The notes beneath the pieces were generated by a model. It was given only the letters and a program-made list of their open reading frames with translations, did not search any database and had not been told where the DNA came from. From the NCBI GenBank assembly GCA_023548195.1, contig JAJHZJ010000496.1, positions 6,970,144 to 7,034,143 on the forward strand: a DNA stretch of 64,000 nucleotides, given 5' to 3'. Of the stretch, positions 22,261 through 34,120 are shown one piece after another (position 1 is the stretch's first letter; the number at the start of each line of letters is the position of its first letter). This DNA is from Bettongia penicillata ogilbyi (lineage: Eukaryota > Chordata > Mammalia > Diprotodontia > Potoroidae). The position numbers and the translations under genes were made by a program.

Positions 22261-22390
22261 CGATTTTATAAAAGACTTTCTTTCATGCATATTGTTTCAG
22301 TGGGTCTTTGAAATAGCCCTGTGAAGTAGACTTGGCAGGTGTGTTGATCTGTTTTTATAAATAATGAAACCAATTTAAAGGTCAATGGGA
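22260..22390 (-). repeat. MIR-like SINE fragment, antisense
   Basis: 'ttttataaaagactttcttt', 'ctttgaaatagccctgtgaa', 'tttttataaataatgaaacc', the reversed MIR core and tail. Confidence 0.6.
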
Positions 22391-23004
22391 AAAAAGCATA
22401 ATTGGCCCCAGTAGGTTGGAATGCATTACCAGTAATAGCAAGAAACTTAACTTTGTCTGAAAACCCATCCTAAGACAAGGAGACCTACACTAACCAAAGA
22501 GTATTAGTCACTGCCATGGAAGATGTCCAGTGCATAGTTCAAATGAACCCCCATTCCCATACACAATGAAGAAATGTAAATGTGTTTGTTTATGGTTGGC
22601 ATTATGCTCATTGCATTAAACACCAGAACATTACGGGATCTCCTAAATCAGACGCATAATTATGCAAAGGAGTTGGGCCTAACTATCTGCACAGAAAAGC
22701 AAGTGGATGATGAGTGCTTATTGTATACATAAAGAAATGTGGTTGGGCAGACAGTTGGCCTATGGACTGATAAACGGGTAGGTCAGTATTTGCTTTTTGT
22801 GAATAACAAATTACCTGAAGCCAGAATGAAATAGGAGGAAAGTGGACTGAATCCCTTTTTAAAAAATTGGAGTGATGTTAACTTTTTCCTTGAAATCAAG
22901 ATCCATCTTTTTAGCATCATTTCTTTTGCTATGATGGTATATGACCATGAATTGTGTAGTACTTCTACCTCTGAAGAATTCAAGTCATTGTTCACCAGAA
23001 GGAC
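22391..23004. other. Repeat-poor block, possible conserved non-coding sequence
   Basis: Around 22580-22700 the text is non-degenerate with TAATTATGCAAA (octamer/POU-like) and CTCATTGCATTAA strings. No gene is recognised. Confidence 0.3.
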
Positions 23005-23075
23005 AATGGAGAGGCATATGTGAGAGCACAATGCCTAGCACAGAGGAGCTTAATAATAGCTTGTTGATTGATCTG
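23005..23075 (+). repeat. L2 3' terminal fragment, sense
   Basis: 'caatgcctagcacagaggag' then 'cttaataatagcttgttgat'. Confidence 0.65.
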
Positions 23076-23357
23076 GTGGGTATGAGTTAAGTAAGCGCAT
23101 AGGAGAAAAACATAATGGATATTATAGGTGGGTGTGACCTGAAAATCAGGTGGGCTCATGATGTAGGAAGAACAGGTAGAAACCTATGGTTACCTCTTGT
23201 GCTCTGTTGGTATCTAGAAATATTGAGAGGTCTCAAGCCCATCAGATAGACTCCCGTTAGAGAATTACATGTAAAATATGACATTAGGGATCCTAGGTAA
23301 ATCTTATTCTCCTCATCAATCATGACCTTTCCCTATTTGGACCTGTGCTAGCACTTG

Positions 23358-23545
23358 GTTTTGTTTTTATTCAGCCATATCTGACTCTTAGTGACCCCAT
23401 TTGGGGTTTCTGGCAAAAGATGCTGGAGTGGTTTGTCATTTCCTCCTGCAACTCATTTTACAGATGAAGAAACTTGAGACAAACAAAATTAAGTGACATA
23501 GCTAGTAAGTGTCTTAAGTCACTTATGAACTCAGGAAGATAGAGT
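23358..23545 (-). repeat. Mar-1-like CORE-SINE, antisense
   Basis: 'ccatatctgactcttagtga', 'cccatttggggtttctggca', 'gtggtttgtcatttcctcct', 'cattttacagatgaagaaac', 'acatagctagtaagtgtctt'. Confidence 0.9.
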
Positions 23546-23629
23546 GCCTCCTAATTGCCCAACCTTTGGCTTACATTTCTCTTAAAGAGGCATCACACAT
23601 CATTATTGTCTTATGGTTAGAATACTGTG

Positions 23630-23760
23630 GTTTTCTCGCAGTGAAGGAAAGCTCTTTGAGAGCAGGATGAGCTTTCTTTTGTCTTTGGATCGCCAGTCAC
23701 TGGCACAGTTTCTAGCCCGTAGTAGATGCTCAATAAGGATTGGATTAGTTGGTTGATTAG
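23630..23760 (+). repeat. L2 3' end, sense
   Basis: 'ctctttgagagcaggatgag', 'gtcactggcacagtttctag', 'tagatgctcaataaggattg'. Confidence 0.75.
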
Positions 23761-23821
23761 AGTATTCTCTTAGTAGTTTATAAGCATCATGTTTTATTGA
23801 TTTTTCTTTCATCTGAAACAA

Positions 23822-23960
23822 TCAATAAACATTCATTAGGAGCCTACTGTGTGTCTGGCAATATACTAAGCACTAGGGCTACAAAGAACGATGGAGGAGT
23901 CTGTGTTCTCAAGGAACTCATAGTCTAATAGCCCAATAGTCTGTGCAGAATATTTGGCTG
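23822..23960 (-). repeat. L2 3' end, antisense
   Basis: 'attcattaggagcctactgt', 'atactaagcactagggctac', 'ctcaaggaactcatagtcta'. It lies tail-to-tail with the sense L2 at 23630-23760. Confidence 0.75.
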
Positions 23961-24064
23961 AAACATCTTTGCAGTTGGGGATATACAATGGGAAAGATAG
24001 TTGTAGTTCTTATCAACAGTATCTATCAGATATGAATATAACATTGCTGAGAATAATTTTCTGA

Positions 24065-24250
24065 AGATATAAAAATCATAGGATCAGAGAATTAAAGCTC
24101 GAAGGAACTTCAGAAACCACTGAGTCCAATCTCCTCACTTTATAGATGAGGAAACCAATTCCCAGTGAAGTTAAATGACTTTCTTGTCCATGGTCACAGA
24201 ATAAAGAAATATCTAAGATGGAACTTGAACCCGGGTCTTCCCTCTGTGCC
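24065..24250 (-). repeat. MIR-like SINE, antisense
   Basis: 'ataggatcagagaattaaag', 'aggaacttcagaaaccactg', 'ttatagatgaggaaaccaat', 'tggtcacagaataaagaaat', 'gaacccgggtcttcc'. Confidence 0.8.
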
Positions 24251-24429
24251 ACATCGGATCAGGAAGAGCAGACCAAGCATCAAAGAAAAGGAAAATATCA
24301 AAGAGAACTTTCTTCTAATTACTTGATTGCTGAAGGCTGTTCTTGTATTTCTCAGAAATTACAAAAGTAAAAATTAAATTTTAATCAATCATGAACTTTC
24401 ACAGAAGTAAGTTTATCTACCCCTTATTC

Positions 24430-24630
24430 CTGGCATATATATTTTTAAAAACATTTTTTATATTTTTAAAAACACAAAAATATATTAATTTATTTTTCAA
24501 CTCTTGTTTTTTTTAAAACATATTTTTAAAAACACAAAAATATATATTTTTAAAATACATATATTTTTAAAACACATATTTGTAAAAACACAAAAATATA
24601 TTAATTTATTTTTCAACTCTTGTTTTCTTG
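24430..24630. repeat. AT-rich block with a duplicated segment at 116-bp offset
   Basis: The string 'tatattaatttatttttcaa' followed by 'ctcttgtttt' occurs at 24481 and again at 24597. TTTTTAAAAACACAAAAATA units precede both copies and lie between them. Confidence 0.85.
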
Positions 24631-25724
24631 AAACCAGCTTTTCACAATGATAAGATATTCACTCCACTTTCTATAGAGGGTAGTTGCATAACTTCCCTTA
24701 TTTTTAGTGTGGATTTTAGAGGGAATTTCCTTACCTGGAATCCCTTAAACTAGTGAAATCACAGATCTGGTTTCTATCCTCTATGATTATATTTACAGTA
24801 TTGGCCTGTGTTAAAATCAATGTTTAACTTGAATTTCCTACCATTGGGTTTGCTCCATTTTGAAAATAAACTTCAGAAGATAGATATATTTGTTTAGTCT
24901 TAAATGAACTCTTTTACCTATTTCCAATCTAAAGCATTCAAGCCTCCTTCCTAACTGTGAAGGTGAGATAGTTTGTTATTTCCTATTCATATCTCACATT
25001 TAACCAATTCCCCCAGGAGATTGAGAATTTCTCTATGCATTTGGCCCCAGAGTTTGTCAGGATGCATGAATTAGCTTGAAAAAGAAAAAAAGACTATTTT
25101 AAGAATGTCATCTTGTAAACCATGTGGTTAATTCAGTTAAATCCACTTGTTATTATTTTTTTAAGGAAACAGGCTGCTTAAATGATTTCCCCTAAATTGA
25201 TTTGCATTTTTGAAGGGGGGGAGATGAATTTACTCAACTCTGAGTCTATGTGTATCATCCATTAATCAATATCAGGTCTGTTGCCTCTATGACCCTGGGT
25301 TCTGATTTCATCTTGCTCTGTTTGAATTCAGACTCTTCTTTCCATTAGCCAGTTATTACAATGTCATATTACCATTCAGGTTCCTCAGTCTAGTTCTGTG
25401 AATTGTAATGAAATCAACACTACTGTTCCTCAAAAGGATTCCTCCATCAGTCACCATTCCCTGTGCTGTCCTTGTCCCAAACTCCCCCATACATATCATT
25501 TCAACTTGGTTGTGATCTGAAGAAGGGATGTTATCCTAGTCTTAGGCTACTTGGGGAGTAAAGACTGCTCCTAAGGAAGAGAATCAGAAAGATTAGGAGA
25601 GTTTAGAGCCAACATCTTTGCGTTGGGACTTTTTGCCTGAACTTATTATTTTAATGATTTGCATGGAGCAAGAACGTAATCGGCTCAATTGTGTTTTTTA
25701 TAAATTGATTTTTATAATGTTCTT
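24631..25724. other. Stretch with no recognised feature
   Basis: No gene, SINE or simple repeat recognised. 24640-25130 and 25230-25560 have ordinary mixed composition. Confidence 0.4.
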
Positions 25725-25855
25725 TAAGGATTACAAAGAGTTCCAAAGATATTTTCACATTGTATCTTCAGACTAATCTTGTGAAATAGTTTCTCTCACT
25801 ATTAATATTTTCATTTTCCAGATGAAGAAACTAAGGATAATAAGATCAATTGTTG
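25725..25855 (-). repeat. MIR-like SINE fragment, antisense
   Basis: 'ttacaaagagttccaaagat', 'actaatcttgtgaaatagtt', 'ttttccagatgaagaaacta'. Confidence 0.65.
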
Positions 25856-26029
25856 ACATTTAATTCTATTTTTTTTAATTAGCAAGTGTGTATTTTTTTT
25901 CCCTTCCATATTCTTCCACCCAATTAAACAAAAGAAAAAACAGCAACTTTGTCATGAATATGCATAGTCAATCAAGCAAATTACCGAACTGGCCAAAGTC
26001 CAAGCTAGCAAATATGTAATATTACTATA

Positions 26030-26320
26030 TAGTACACTATTGTTATTATTATATAATTATTAATAAATAATTATTGTATACTATATAATTATATATACTA
26101 CATATTATAATAATATTATAATAAATATTATTATATAATTATTATTAAATAATTAGATATCATTATATTATTATATTATAGTAAAATAGTATAGAATATA
26201 TTGTTATATTATAGTATAGTATTATATAGTATCATATTATAGTATATATTATATACATATATGATGTTATATTATAGTATGTATTCTATATACATATATA
26301 ATGTTATATTATAGTATTAC
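26030..26320. repeat. AT-rich (TATTATA)n-like tract
   Basis: Roughly 290 bp of nearly pure A/T with irregular TATTATAGTA repetition and many self-complementary stretches. Confidence 0.9.
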
Positions 26321-26329
26321 ACATTTGTG

Positions 26330-27254
26330 TTTGATAATTCCCATATACCAAATGAAAAATTTAAATGTCTTAATGTTTGCCAATAGCTGCGCGCTTGGGT
26401 ACTATATACACAAAATATCTGGATGGTTGAATTATTCACCTGATGTCTAGACACTGTGGCTATATCTCCATTGTCACTAGTACACAGTTTGGTTAACATT
26501 ACTGAATTTTATTTTTCTTCATTTCCATTGCTGCAGTTGTAGTCTTTCTCAGTACCATGTTCTCTTTTCATTCCACTTTGCCTAGTCTTGATTCCTCTTT
26601 TTCTGAGGCAGGTGAAAAGGGCATTCTTCAGTAAGATCCAGGGGATTACCAATGGTACCTCCTGGCAAAGATGAGAAAAAAAATGATTGATTGTTAAACA
26701 TTTTGGAAAAAGGAAATGCTGACTATATATTCTGCCCCGTCATAAGTTGCTATGTGTAATATATAACTAAGAGTGGAAAAAAAATTAAAATGGTAATTCC
26801 CTAGGTTGAATTTTAATGTAGAAGCTCTGAAGATAATGAGGGAAATTGAAAAAGCTTGAAACAGTAATTAAATAAATAAAAATAAAAGCTTGTAATTGAA
26901 ATATGAGAAGACCCTCCTAACAATGTTGACATTGTTAGGCAAGGAGAAAATAGGAAGACTATTTTTTTTTTAAATTTTGTTCAAGAAACACTGAAACCTG
27001 AAAAATATTGAGAATCCCTGTTCAGGGACAATTTTGTCTCATATTCTCTCTTTTTTCTTGCTTTATTTAGCCTAGTTTATGATTTCTTTTTTATCATAAA
27101 AAACTTGATAAATTACTTCATTGCGCTTTGTGTTTTCCTTGGCTAATTATAACCTTCCATATGGGATGCTACTTTGGAGATGACTTAGAATAGGTAACAA
27201 ATAGCATTATAATTGGAGAGTATAAAGGTGACTTGGAGCAGAAATAGATCTGAT
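26330..27254. other. Stretch with no recognised feature
   Basis: AT-rich, without a recognised gene or repeat. Confidence 0.4.
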
Positions 27255-27320
27255 TTGTAGAACAGCTTCTCACACATAGTAGGTGCTTAAAAAATGGATA
27301 TTGAGTACTTGGTTAATTAC
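27255..27320 (+). repeat. L2 3' terminal fragment, sense
   Basis: 'cttctcacacatagtaggtg' followed by 'cttaaaaaatggatattgag', the L2 3' signature. Confidence 0.7.
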
Positions 27321-27754
27321 GGTTGGTAATTTGTTCAGTGAATGAGTGGATGAAAAAGTATTTATTAGATGCAGTCATCCTTTATGTCTTAATTGCCTAG
27401 TGGTAGATGGAAATAGCGGTAGAAGATGTGGATGGAGAAAATAACACAGGAATTCAAGAGACTATAATATAGTTGGGATTAGGGGAGCATTTTACATGAA
27501 ATATATTGAGGGAATGATTAAATGTTAGACTATAGGTCAAGTGATTTAGGAGTTAAGAGAAAGGAAAGAAAAAAATCCCAGTGGCTTAGAGATCTCCAGT
27601 AGTTTGAGAAAACTCCATGGAAAAAGTGAAATTGAAATTTAAAAAATCCTCAGAGAAATAAAAAATAATAGCATTCATTATCACTTTAGCATTCACATAG
27701 ATCACATTGCTCAAGTGCTTTCTTCACAATGTCCTTTGAGGCAGAAAAAAATGT

Positions 27755-28560
27755 TGTGTTTTGTCAAAGTTTATTTTTACTATATCTCTTGAGATTGTTA
27801 TGTTTATGATCATAGTTAATTGTGTTTTTTTAATGTTGAAGCATCTTTATATCACTGGTTTTAAATCCAACTTCTAATGAATTCTTTCTTAGATAAATTA
27901 TTGTATCCGAAGAAGATTTTATATAAAATTTTTGAATTGATATTCATTAATTATTTCGGTCCATGTTTCTCTTTTTTTTTTGCTTTATACTTACTTTGTT
28001 TAGGTATTAAAACTATATTTATCTCATATAGGGAATTTGATACAGTAATTTCTTTTTTCACTTTTGTGAGAATATTTTATGTAGATTTGGTATCAAATAT
28101 CTTTAAAAGTTTAAAAAAATTCTCCTTTAAATCTATCAAGCTTAGTTCTTTCATAGATAAATTTGATTATCTGAGTTTGGATTGTTTAGTATCTTTATTT
28201 GGTGTTCCTTTAGTTTGGATATTTTGTAGGTCTGAAGGTAATCCTCTTTCTTTTGTGTTCCGATTTTTTTTTAGCATTTAACTGCAACTGTGCCAGAAAA
28301 GTTTCTGATAATTTTTTTAAGTTCTTCATACTTTGATTTCCTTGTGCAAATTTGATATTTGATTCGTTAAATTTCCCACTTTTCCTTGTAATTTAGTTAG
28401 CTTAAGTTTTATCAACTATGTTATTTCTTTCAAAGAGTCAGCTTTAATCTGATCACTTTTATAGTCATTTTGATTTTCTAATTTCTTTCTTTCTCATATA
28501 ATTGTAATTATCTGTGGTTGTGTGCTTATTTGGGGTTTATTTTCTGGGTTACAAGATAAG
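27755..28560 (-). repeat. L1 ORF2 reverse-transcriptase fragment, antisense
   Basis: The + strand text follows the order of a reversed mammalian L1 reverse-transcriptase region: reversed 'fingers/palm' text ('ggtattaaaactatatttat', 'ctcatatagggaatttgata'), then 'gaatattttatgtagatttg', 'tgttcctttagtttggatat'. The 134-codon + strand frame at 27877-28281 is a shadow of this. It is diverged, with many stops on the - strand. Confidence 0.65.
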
Positions 28561-28564
28561 GAAA

Positions 28565-28790
28565 AAATAAAATTATAAGATAACTTTATTAAATATTTAA
28601 ATACAATGGCAAATGATACATAATAGATGTACAGTTTCCTGTGCAATCATCTTTTTTTATACTGTTATAGAAATGCTTGTTTTTTACATAAATTTAAAAT
28701 AGATATTTTAAAATGTACATAAATTTGTTCCATACAGCATCATTTTATAATTTCTAGTAATAAAATCATATCACTTTCTGATATTGAAAC
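28565..28790 (+). repeat. L1 3' terminal piece, sense
   Basis: 'gatgtacagtttcctgtgca' then 'atcatctttttttatactgt' and 'tagaaatgcttg', the same order as the pieces at 19520 and 9590. It directly follows the antisense ORF2 piece, so the two may be one 5'-inverted L1. Confidence 0.55.
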
Positions 28791-28839
28791 ATTTGATAGT
28801 GTCAAGGACTTTGGCTGTGAAAAATTTCTTTTCATTAGC

Positions 28840-29460
28840 TATGGCTCCAGCCCCCATAGGCTGCATCTCCATGGAGATTGCTTTTCAGGATAATGGCTAA
28901 GAGAGCTAGGCAGGAAATAAAGCTAAAGGTCTGTAGGATGCTGCTCCTTCCAGAGCTCTTTGGCTTACCATTTGATGGCTGCTCAGCAGTTAGTAGTGAT
29001 GAAGAGGAGCTACTTTTCCCTGTTGGTTTCTTTTATCAGTGATGGCTGGATGTAGGACCTATGGTCTTGGAGGCACTAATTCTGTGTTTCTGCTTCTGGA
29101 TTATCTCTATCTGGGTCTGAGGGGTGGAAGTAGTTGAGATGGTAGTGGTGTATTGACTTGTCATGCTTCCTGTGGGTACCTTAATGTTTCAAGTAGACCA
29201 GCTTACCTTCTCCAGCTGTTGGCAGCTGGTGGAGGATGCCTAGTTCCTTCTTCACAGGAGTTACTTCCCAGGATGGTGATTGTAGGGGCTGTGCAGGTAG
29301 CAGGATTGGTAGTCTGTGGGGTGCTCCTATTTTCAAACCTCTTGGACTGAGGATCCTGGACTCCATCAGAATCTGAGGAAAGATAATGATGAAAGTATTG
29401 GTGATGGTTGGTCATTGTGGAGAACAAGTTCTCTCTTGAGATGCCTGCTAGGATAGTATC
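28840..29460. other. GC-richer unexplained block
   Basis: About 620 bp of balanced composition, unlike its AT-rich surroundings. It has three overlapping open frames of 61-74 codons (one + strand, two - strand). I match none of them to a protein. It could be a degenerate processed pseudogene, an unknown repeat or conserved non-coding DNA. Confidence 0.4.
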
Positions 29461-29504
29461 CTATCATTAGGTCATATCTCAGATTAAAGGCAAGTTAGCT
29501 ACTG

Positions 29505-29600
29505 CAGCCTTTTTACAAATAAAGAAATTATGGCCCTTATCAGAAAAGAGACTTGATCAGGGTCACGCAAGTAACAAGTGTTTTGGGCAGCCATTGCAAA
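29505..29600 (-). repeat. MIR-like SINE fragment, antisense
   Basis: 'tttttacaaataaagaaatt', 'gacttgatcagggtcacgca', 'agtaacaagtg'. Confidence 0.6.
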
Positions 29601-29754
29601 TGCAGGGTTAGATTTGCATTAACATATTTGAATACACGTATGTAAATACCTGTTGTACAGATATATAATCTCTACTTGTAGAGGCTGTTAAGGATTTACA
29701 TACATAATGATCCTTGTTTACTTATTTATTTTTAGAAATAGGGAGGAAAATGTA

Positions 29755-29960
29755 GCAAAATGTAGGTGGACCTGGAGTCAAGAATACCTTGGTTTCAAAA
29801 AAAAAGAATACCTTGTCTTAAATCCCGTAGCCATTTAGCTGTGTGATTCTAGGCACCCTTTCCAGCCTCACTTTCCTCATCTGTAATAAGGGGAAAATAA
29901 AAGCACCTACCTTACAAGATTTCCATGAGGATTTTGTGAAGCAATATAAGTCATTTGTTT
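29755..29960 (+). repeat. MIR-like SINE, sense
   Basis: 'ggacctggagtcaagaatac', 'ctgtgtgattctaggcaccc', 'cactttcctcatctgtaata', 'acaagatttccatgaggatt'. 'agaataccttg' is duplicated around a short A-run (29781-29818), a small internal duplication. Confidence 0.75.
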
Positions 29961-31689
29961 TACAAACCTTCGTGTGTTATATAAATTCTAGATATTTATT
30001 GTTATGCAATTTCCAATCATTCCATCTTCCAATTATTCCATATTATTATCATCATCTTCTTTTCGCATTCTGAAAGAGAATCTGAAAGTGTGAAATGAGC
30101 TCTGTATTGACTCTCTCAGGGGTTCAGACCCCTGAGACCAGCCCTGTTCTCCTGATCTATTGAAGTATTTTAAAATGATGCAGCCATTCTAGTCAATCAT
30201 ATTTTTTCTCCTATTCTCTGTTAGTGAGTGATGGATTGGATTTTTTTTTCTTTTAAAGCAGAGAATCATCCTTTAAACATTTTTCTATCCTCTCCCCACC
30301 ATTTTTTTATTTTACTTGGCTTATTTTAATAGACATTTCATTCGTGTAGAATCCATTTTCTCTTGACTCTTTGAAAAATGAAAAATATAACCTATAGCAA
30401 GGCATAGGTCATTGGGATCACTTGAGAGGAAATGACAAACTATGTTGAGATGTTATTTAGGACTAGCCCTCCTTAAGTCAGCTAAATGTGTATCTGTGAG
30501 AAAACAACACAGGGGTTTATGGAGAAAATAAATGTGTGTGGAAAATCAAACCTATTTTATACTTCCAAAAAATTCAAGAATTTAATTTCTTTTCTTTTCC
30601 TTAAATTTTTTTTTAATATTCCATTCCCTACTAGATACACACAGACACATGCATATATATGTATACGTGTGTGTGTGCATATAAATATATACACATATAC
30701 TTAAGAAATGTCTTAAATATTTTATTATTCACACCCAGGGACACATTCAGATTATTTTTTAATGTCCCTTTTCTTTTCATGGAAGCAATTCACTCACAGG
30801 TTTTTATTTGCCTATATGTAATCAATTTCTGGCTTGAATCTCCCGCTACTGGATTAGCATCCCTGTACAAATATGCCACCCCAGCTGCCACAGACTTTGC
30901 CAGCTATAATAACTCTTAGCAAAATACCCAGGGATTGCATGGTTCATGGTAATGAACCTGATGAGGTGGAGACAGAGTGGTAAACAATGAAGGAGATTGC
31001 AATTCCGGGGCTCTCTCTGCGTTTTTTGGAAAAGCAAGGATACAGGTCTGCAAAGTCATTGATCTAAGACCTTTTAATAAGTATCAGTGATCCCTGAAAA
31101 AAAATGGCTAGGTGGCAAGTCACAGGAATTTTAAAATAATTAATTATCATAAAGTTATTAGTCTCAGACAATTGAAAGAAAATGGATAATTACTGGGATA
31201 CTTATAGGTTTGCTTTGGTCTTATATGTTCTTTTTCTTTAAAAATGAAATCAATTTCTTATTCTTTATCTTCTAACTTCTTTAACTAGGCTTAGGAAATC
31301 TAATTCATTTATTCAAGTGATTAAGACTATGCTTTAGATTTCTTATTCTTTCTTACTGGGAATGACTGGTACCTTGGGAAATCTTAAAGACACATTGAAT
31401 TCTACTTTAGCTTTCCTGTAATAATAAAAAAAAAAATCTGGATTATTTTGAAATTGACAAATTAAAATGCTGTTGCTCTAGGTCATCCTTGATGGCAATG
31501 TTTATCTATTCTGCTTCTGTTGAATCAGACTTTAAACATGTTTCGTGGGAATTCTTTACCACTGTTTACTACACCGATGAATCCCCTCTTCTCATCTATA
31601 TGCAAAATTACTAGATTTTTCTGAAAACCTAGAAAGGAAAATGAACAGTTATCATCAGCATAGACTTACCAAGAACAGTATAAAGAGTA
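29961..31689. other. Repeat-poor stretch, no gene recognised
   Basis: Only short low-complexity runs (30600-30700, TATA/TGTG). 30815-31040 has balanced, non-degenerate sequence and is a possible conserved non-coding block. Confidence 0.35.
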
Positions 31690-31830
31690 TGGTACGGGGA
31701 ATTAAGGGGCCTGCCTTCTGGTTCTAATTCTACAGGTAACTAGTTTGTGACTGTGTCACAATATCCTTGAACTTGAGTTTTTATTCTATTGTAAAGTTAA
31801 AGAATTAGTGCACGTTATGGTATTTTTTTA
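31690..31830 (+). repeat. MIR-like SINE remnant, sense
   Basis: 'gcctgccttctggttctaat' and 'gtgactgtgtcacaatatcc', then 'ttgaacttgagtttttattc'. Highly diverged. Confidence 0.45.
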
Positions 31831-31869
31831 GTAGAATCTATGATCCTTTTATTCTAATTATAAATGAGT

Positions 31870-32040
31870 GCATGAAAAAGCATTTCTTAAGATCTTGCTG
31901 CATCAAGTCAAGTCCCAGGTTCTGTGCTAAGCAGAAGGGATACAAAGAAAGGCAAAAAATCAAATTAAAAAAAAAACAAGTCTGCTCTCAAGGTGCTTAA
32001 AGTTTAATGATGTAGACAACATACAATGTAGGGATGAAAT
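31870..32040 (-). repeat. L2 3' end, antisense
   Basis: 'aaagcatttcttaagatctt', 'ccaggttctgtgctaagcag', 'aagggatacaaagaaaggca', 'gctctcaaggtgcttaaagt'. Confidence 0.7.
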
Positions 32041-33794
32041 ACATGCAGGTTAAATTGGAAATAATCTTAGAGCTAAATCCTTAGTGATAACTCCCCCCAC
32101 CCCTGACTAAACATAAACAAATAAATAAATAAAAGTAGTGCCTTAGGGGTTCATATTTTAACGGAGTTAGGCAATACACATAGGGGAATGATGCTCTGAG
32201 AGAGGATTTTGGTCTGTGAAGTCCCAGGGAGAGTGAGTGGAGCCACTGGTTAATCATTTGATTTGCTCTTTCCACCTATGGTAGTATTGGTTTAATTATC
32301 GTTCCTAGAGAAAGGGGTGGAAAAGGGATGAGAAATGCAAGAATTCAGTAACATTGTAGGAAAATATTGGCACTTAGAGGTGGCATGGCAACTGTCTCCA
32401 TAAGGATATATGGAAATAAGAGAGATTAGACTTGGGCTGTTTGGCCAAATAGGAAAAGCCAGAAATAATGAAAATATGTAGTAAAGAGAGTAGCTTCTGT
32501 CATGAAAAACTTCCAATAATTGGAGTTATTTTTAATAGAATTGGAATGGATGGTCTGGACTGGAGTAATTTGATTGAGGATTCTGTTTAGTTGTATTCTA
32601 GTTAATGTAGGAGTTCATTGTGCATTATTATTTTTTGAGTCTCAGGTATTAAGCTATTATAATCTAATTTTCAAGTTTATAATGTAACACTTTTGATAAA
32701 TCACTCCCTCAGGAGTTTAAATAGCATATGTCTACAGTCTGACTCTGGAAACTCATCACCCGAAATTTATCTGAAAGGCAATACTTTTATTTATTTATTT
32801 ATTTATTTGTTCATTCATTCATTTTTTTATTTGGTCACAGTGAACCACAAGAAAACAAGCATGCAAAACAGCTTTCAGCTTCATGTTGCTATATTCCATT
32901 CATCTCAAAACTGTGATGGAATGATGGCAAACCCAATATATGGTAACATGATTTACTCCATTTTCCCTTTTCTTTTAAAAGCTATCATTTTGTTTTCTTT
33001 GTTTATATCATTTCTTCCCAATGACACATCACCATTGCCATAGATTCCTCTTGTAACAGAAAAGTTGGTAAGCAAAACATGCCTATGTATTGCCCAAACC
33101 TGATAATCTATACCTCATTCCACATCTGTATTCTCAAACCTCGGGGAAGTATGCTTAGTGTTGGTCATCTTCAACCATAATTGCTCACAGTATTGATCTG
33201 ACTTCTGAAATCACTCAATTTTATTCCTTTACTTCATTGTGATTAGTATATCAATTCTTCTAGTTGGTTTCGTCACTTCCTGACATGAAGATTCAGGTTA
33301 GAATTCAGCACTGGGAGGAGGAAAGCAACATCTGGATTGGCTAGTCAAGAATGAAGTATATAATAGATGGATAGCCAAAGTACTGCCCTGGGACCTCCAA
33401 AGGGAATCCACTCAATATAACAGAGATCTTTCTCTGTTTTGTAGACATTGTAAACCAAGAAGTCAAAACAGAGCAAGGGAAGACCTTCATTACAGTGAGC
33501 TGATCTTTCTTTTTTGGAGATCTGCCAAAATGCATAAGGATGAGATCATTGATATGTATAGCTGAGTATGTGCTTATCTGTCCATAACCACATTGAAATT
33601 CCAACTACAAATAAATAGAAAATGTTGATTAGCTCCAACTATGTCTGATTCTTTTACCATTTGATCTATGTAGAAACACAGTTTCCCCTAAGGAATATAT
33701 TTTACCTGTCAAATCAAGTACTTACAAAGCATTACTTCAGGAAAACCTGGTTTCTTGTTTGTAGAAAAATGTTTATTCAAGGAGAATAAACAAA
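32041..33794. other. Stretch with little recognised content
   Basis: 32786-32815 is a (TTTA)n run. 32290-32470 may be further antisense L2. The remainder, including 33040-33640, shows no gene or repeat I recognise. Confidence 0.35.
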
Positions 33795-33860
33795 CTACCT
33801 TTATTAGTACCTACTAGGTACCTAACACTGTGCTAGGCCCTGGAAAAACAAATTCAAAAG
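33795..33860 (-). repeat. L2 3' terminal fragment, antisense
   Basis: 'attagtacctactaggtacc' and 'taacactgtgctaggccctg'. Confidence 0.7.
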
Positions 33861-34021
33861 AGCCACATATAGAAAATAGTGGCCCTAGAAGGGAGCTTAA
33901 GATTGGGAAGACACCAAGATTTTGAATGGAACCATAGGGCAGTTGATTGTCATGCCATTTCTAGAAGCATTGGGAATATGTATGAAATTACCATTTTTAT
34001 AGCTTTAAAAATATATAATAC

Positions 34022-34120
34022 AGTTTTATGTATATATATACACACATATATGTATGTGTGTGAATATATGCATATATATTTATATGCACACTTATATATA
34101 CATATATGTATATACACAAT
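34022..34120. repeat. TATA/ATGT low-complexity tract
   Basis: Irregular ATATATAC, ATGTGTG and TATATGCA repetition. Confidence 0.8.

Noticed and set aside
27877..28281. 134-codon + strand frame rich in Phe and Leu
   Set aside because: Shadow of an antisense L1 reverse-transcriptase fragment, T-rich on this strand.
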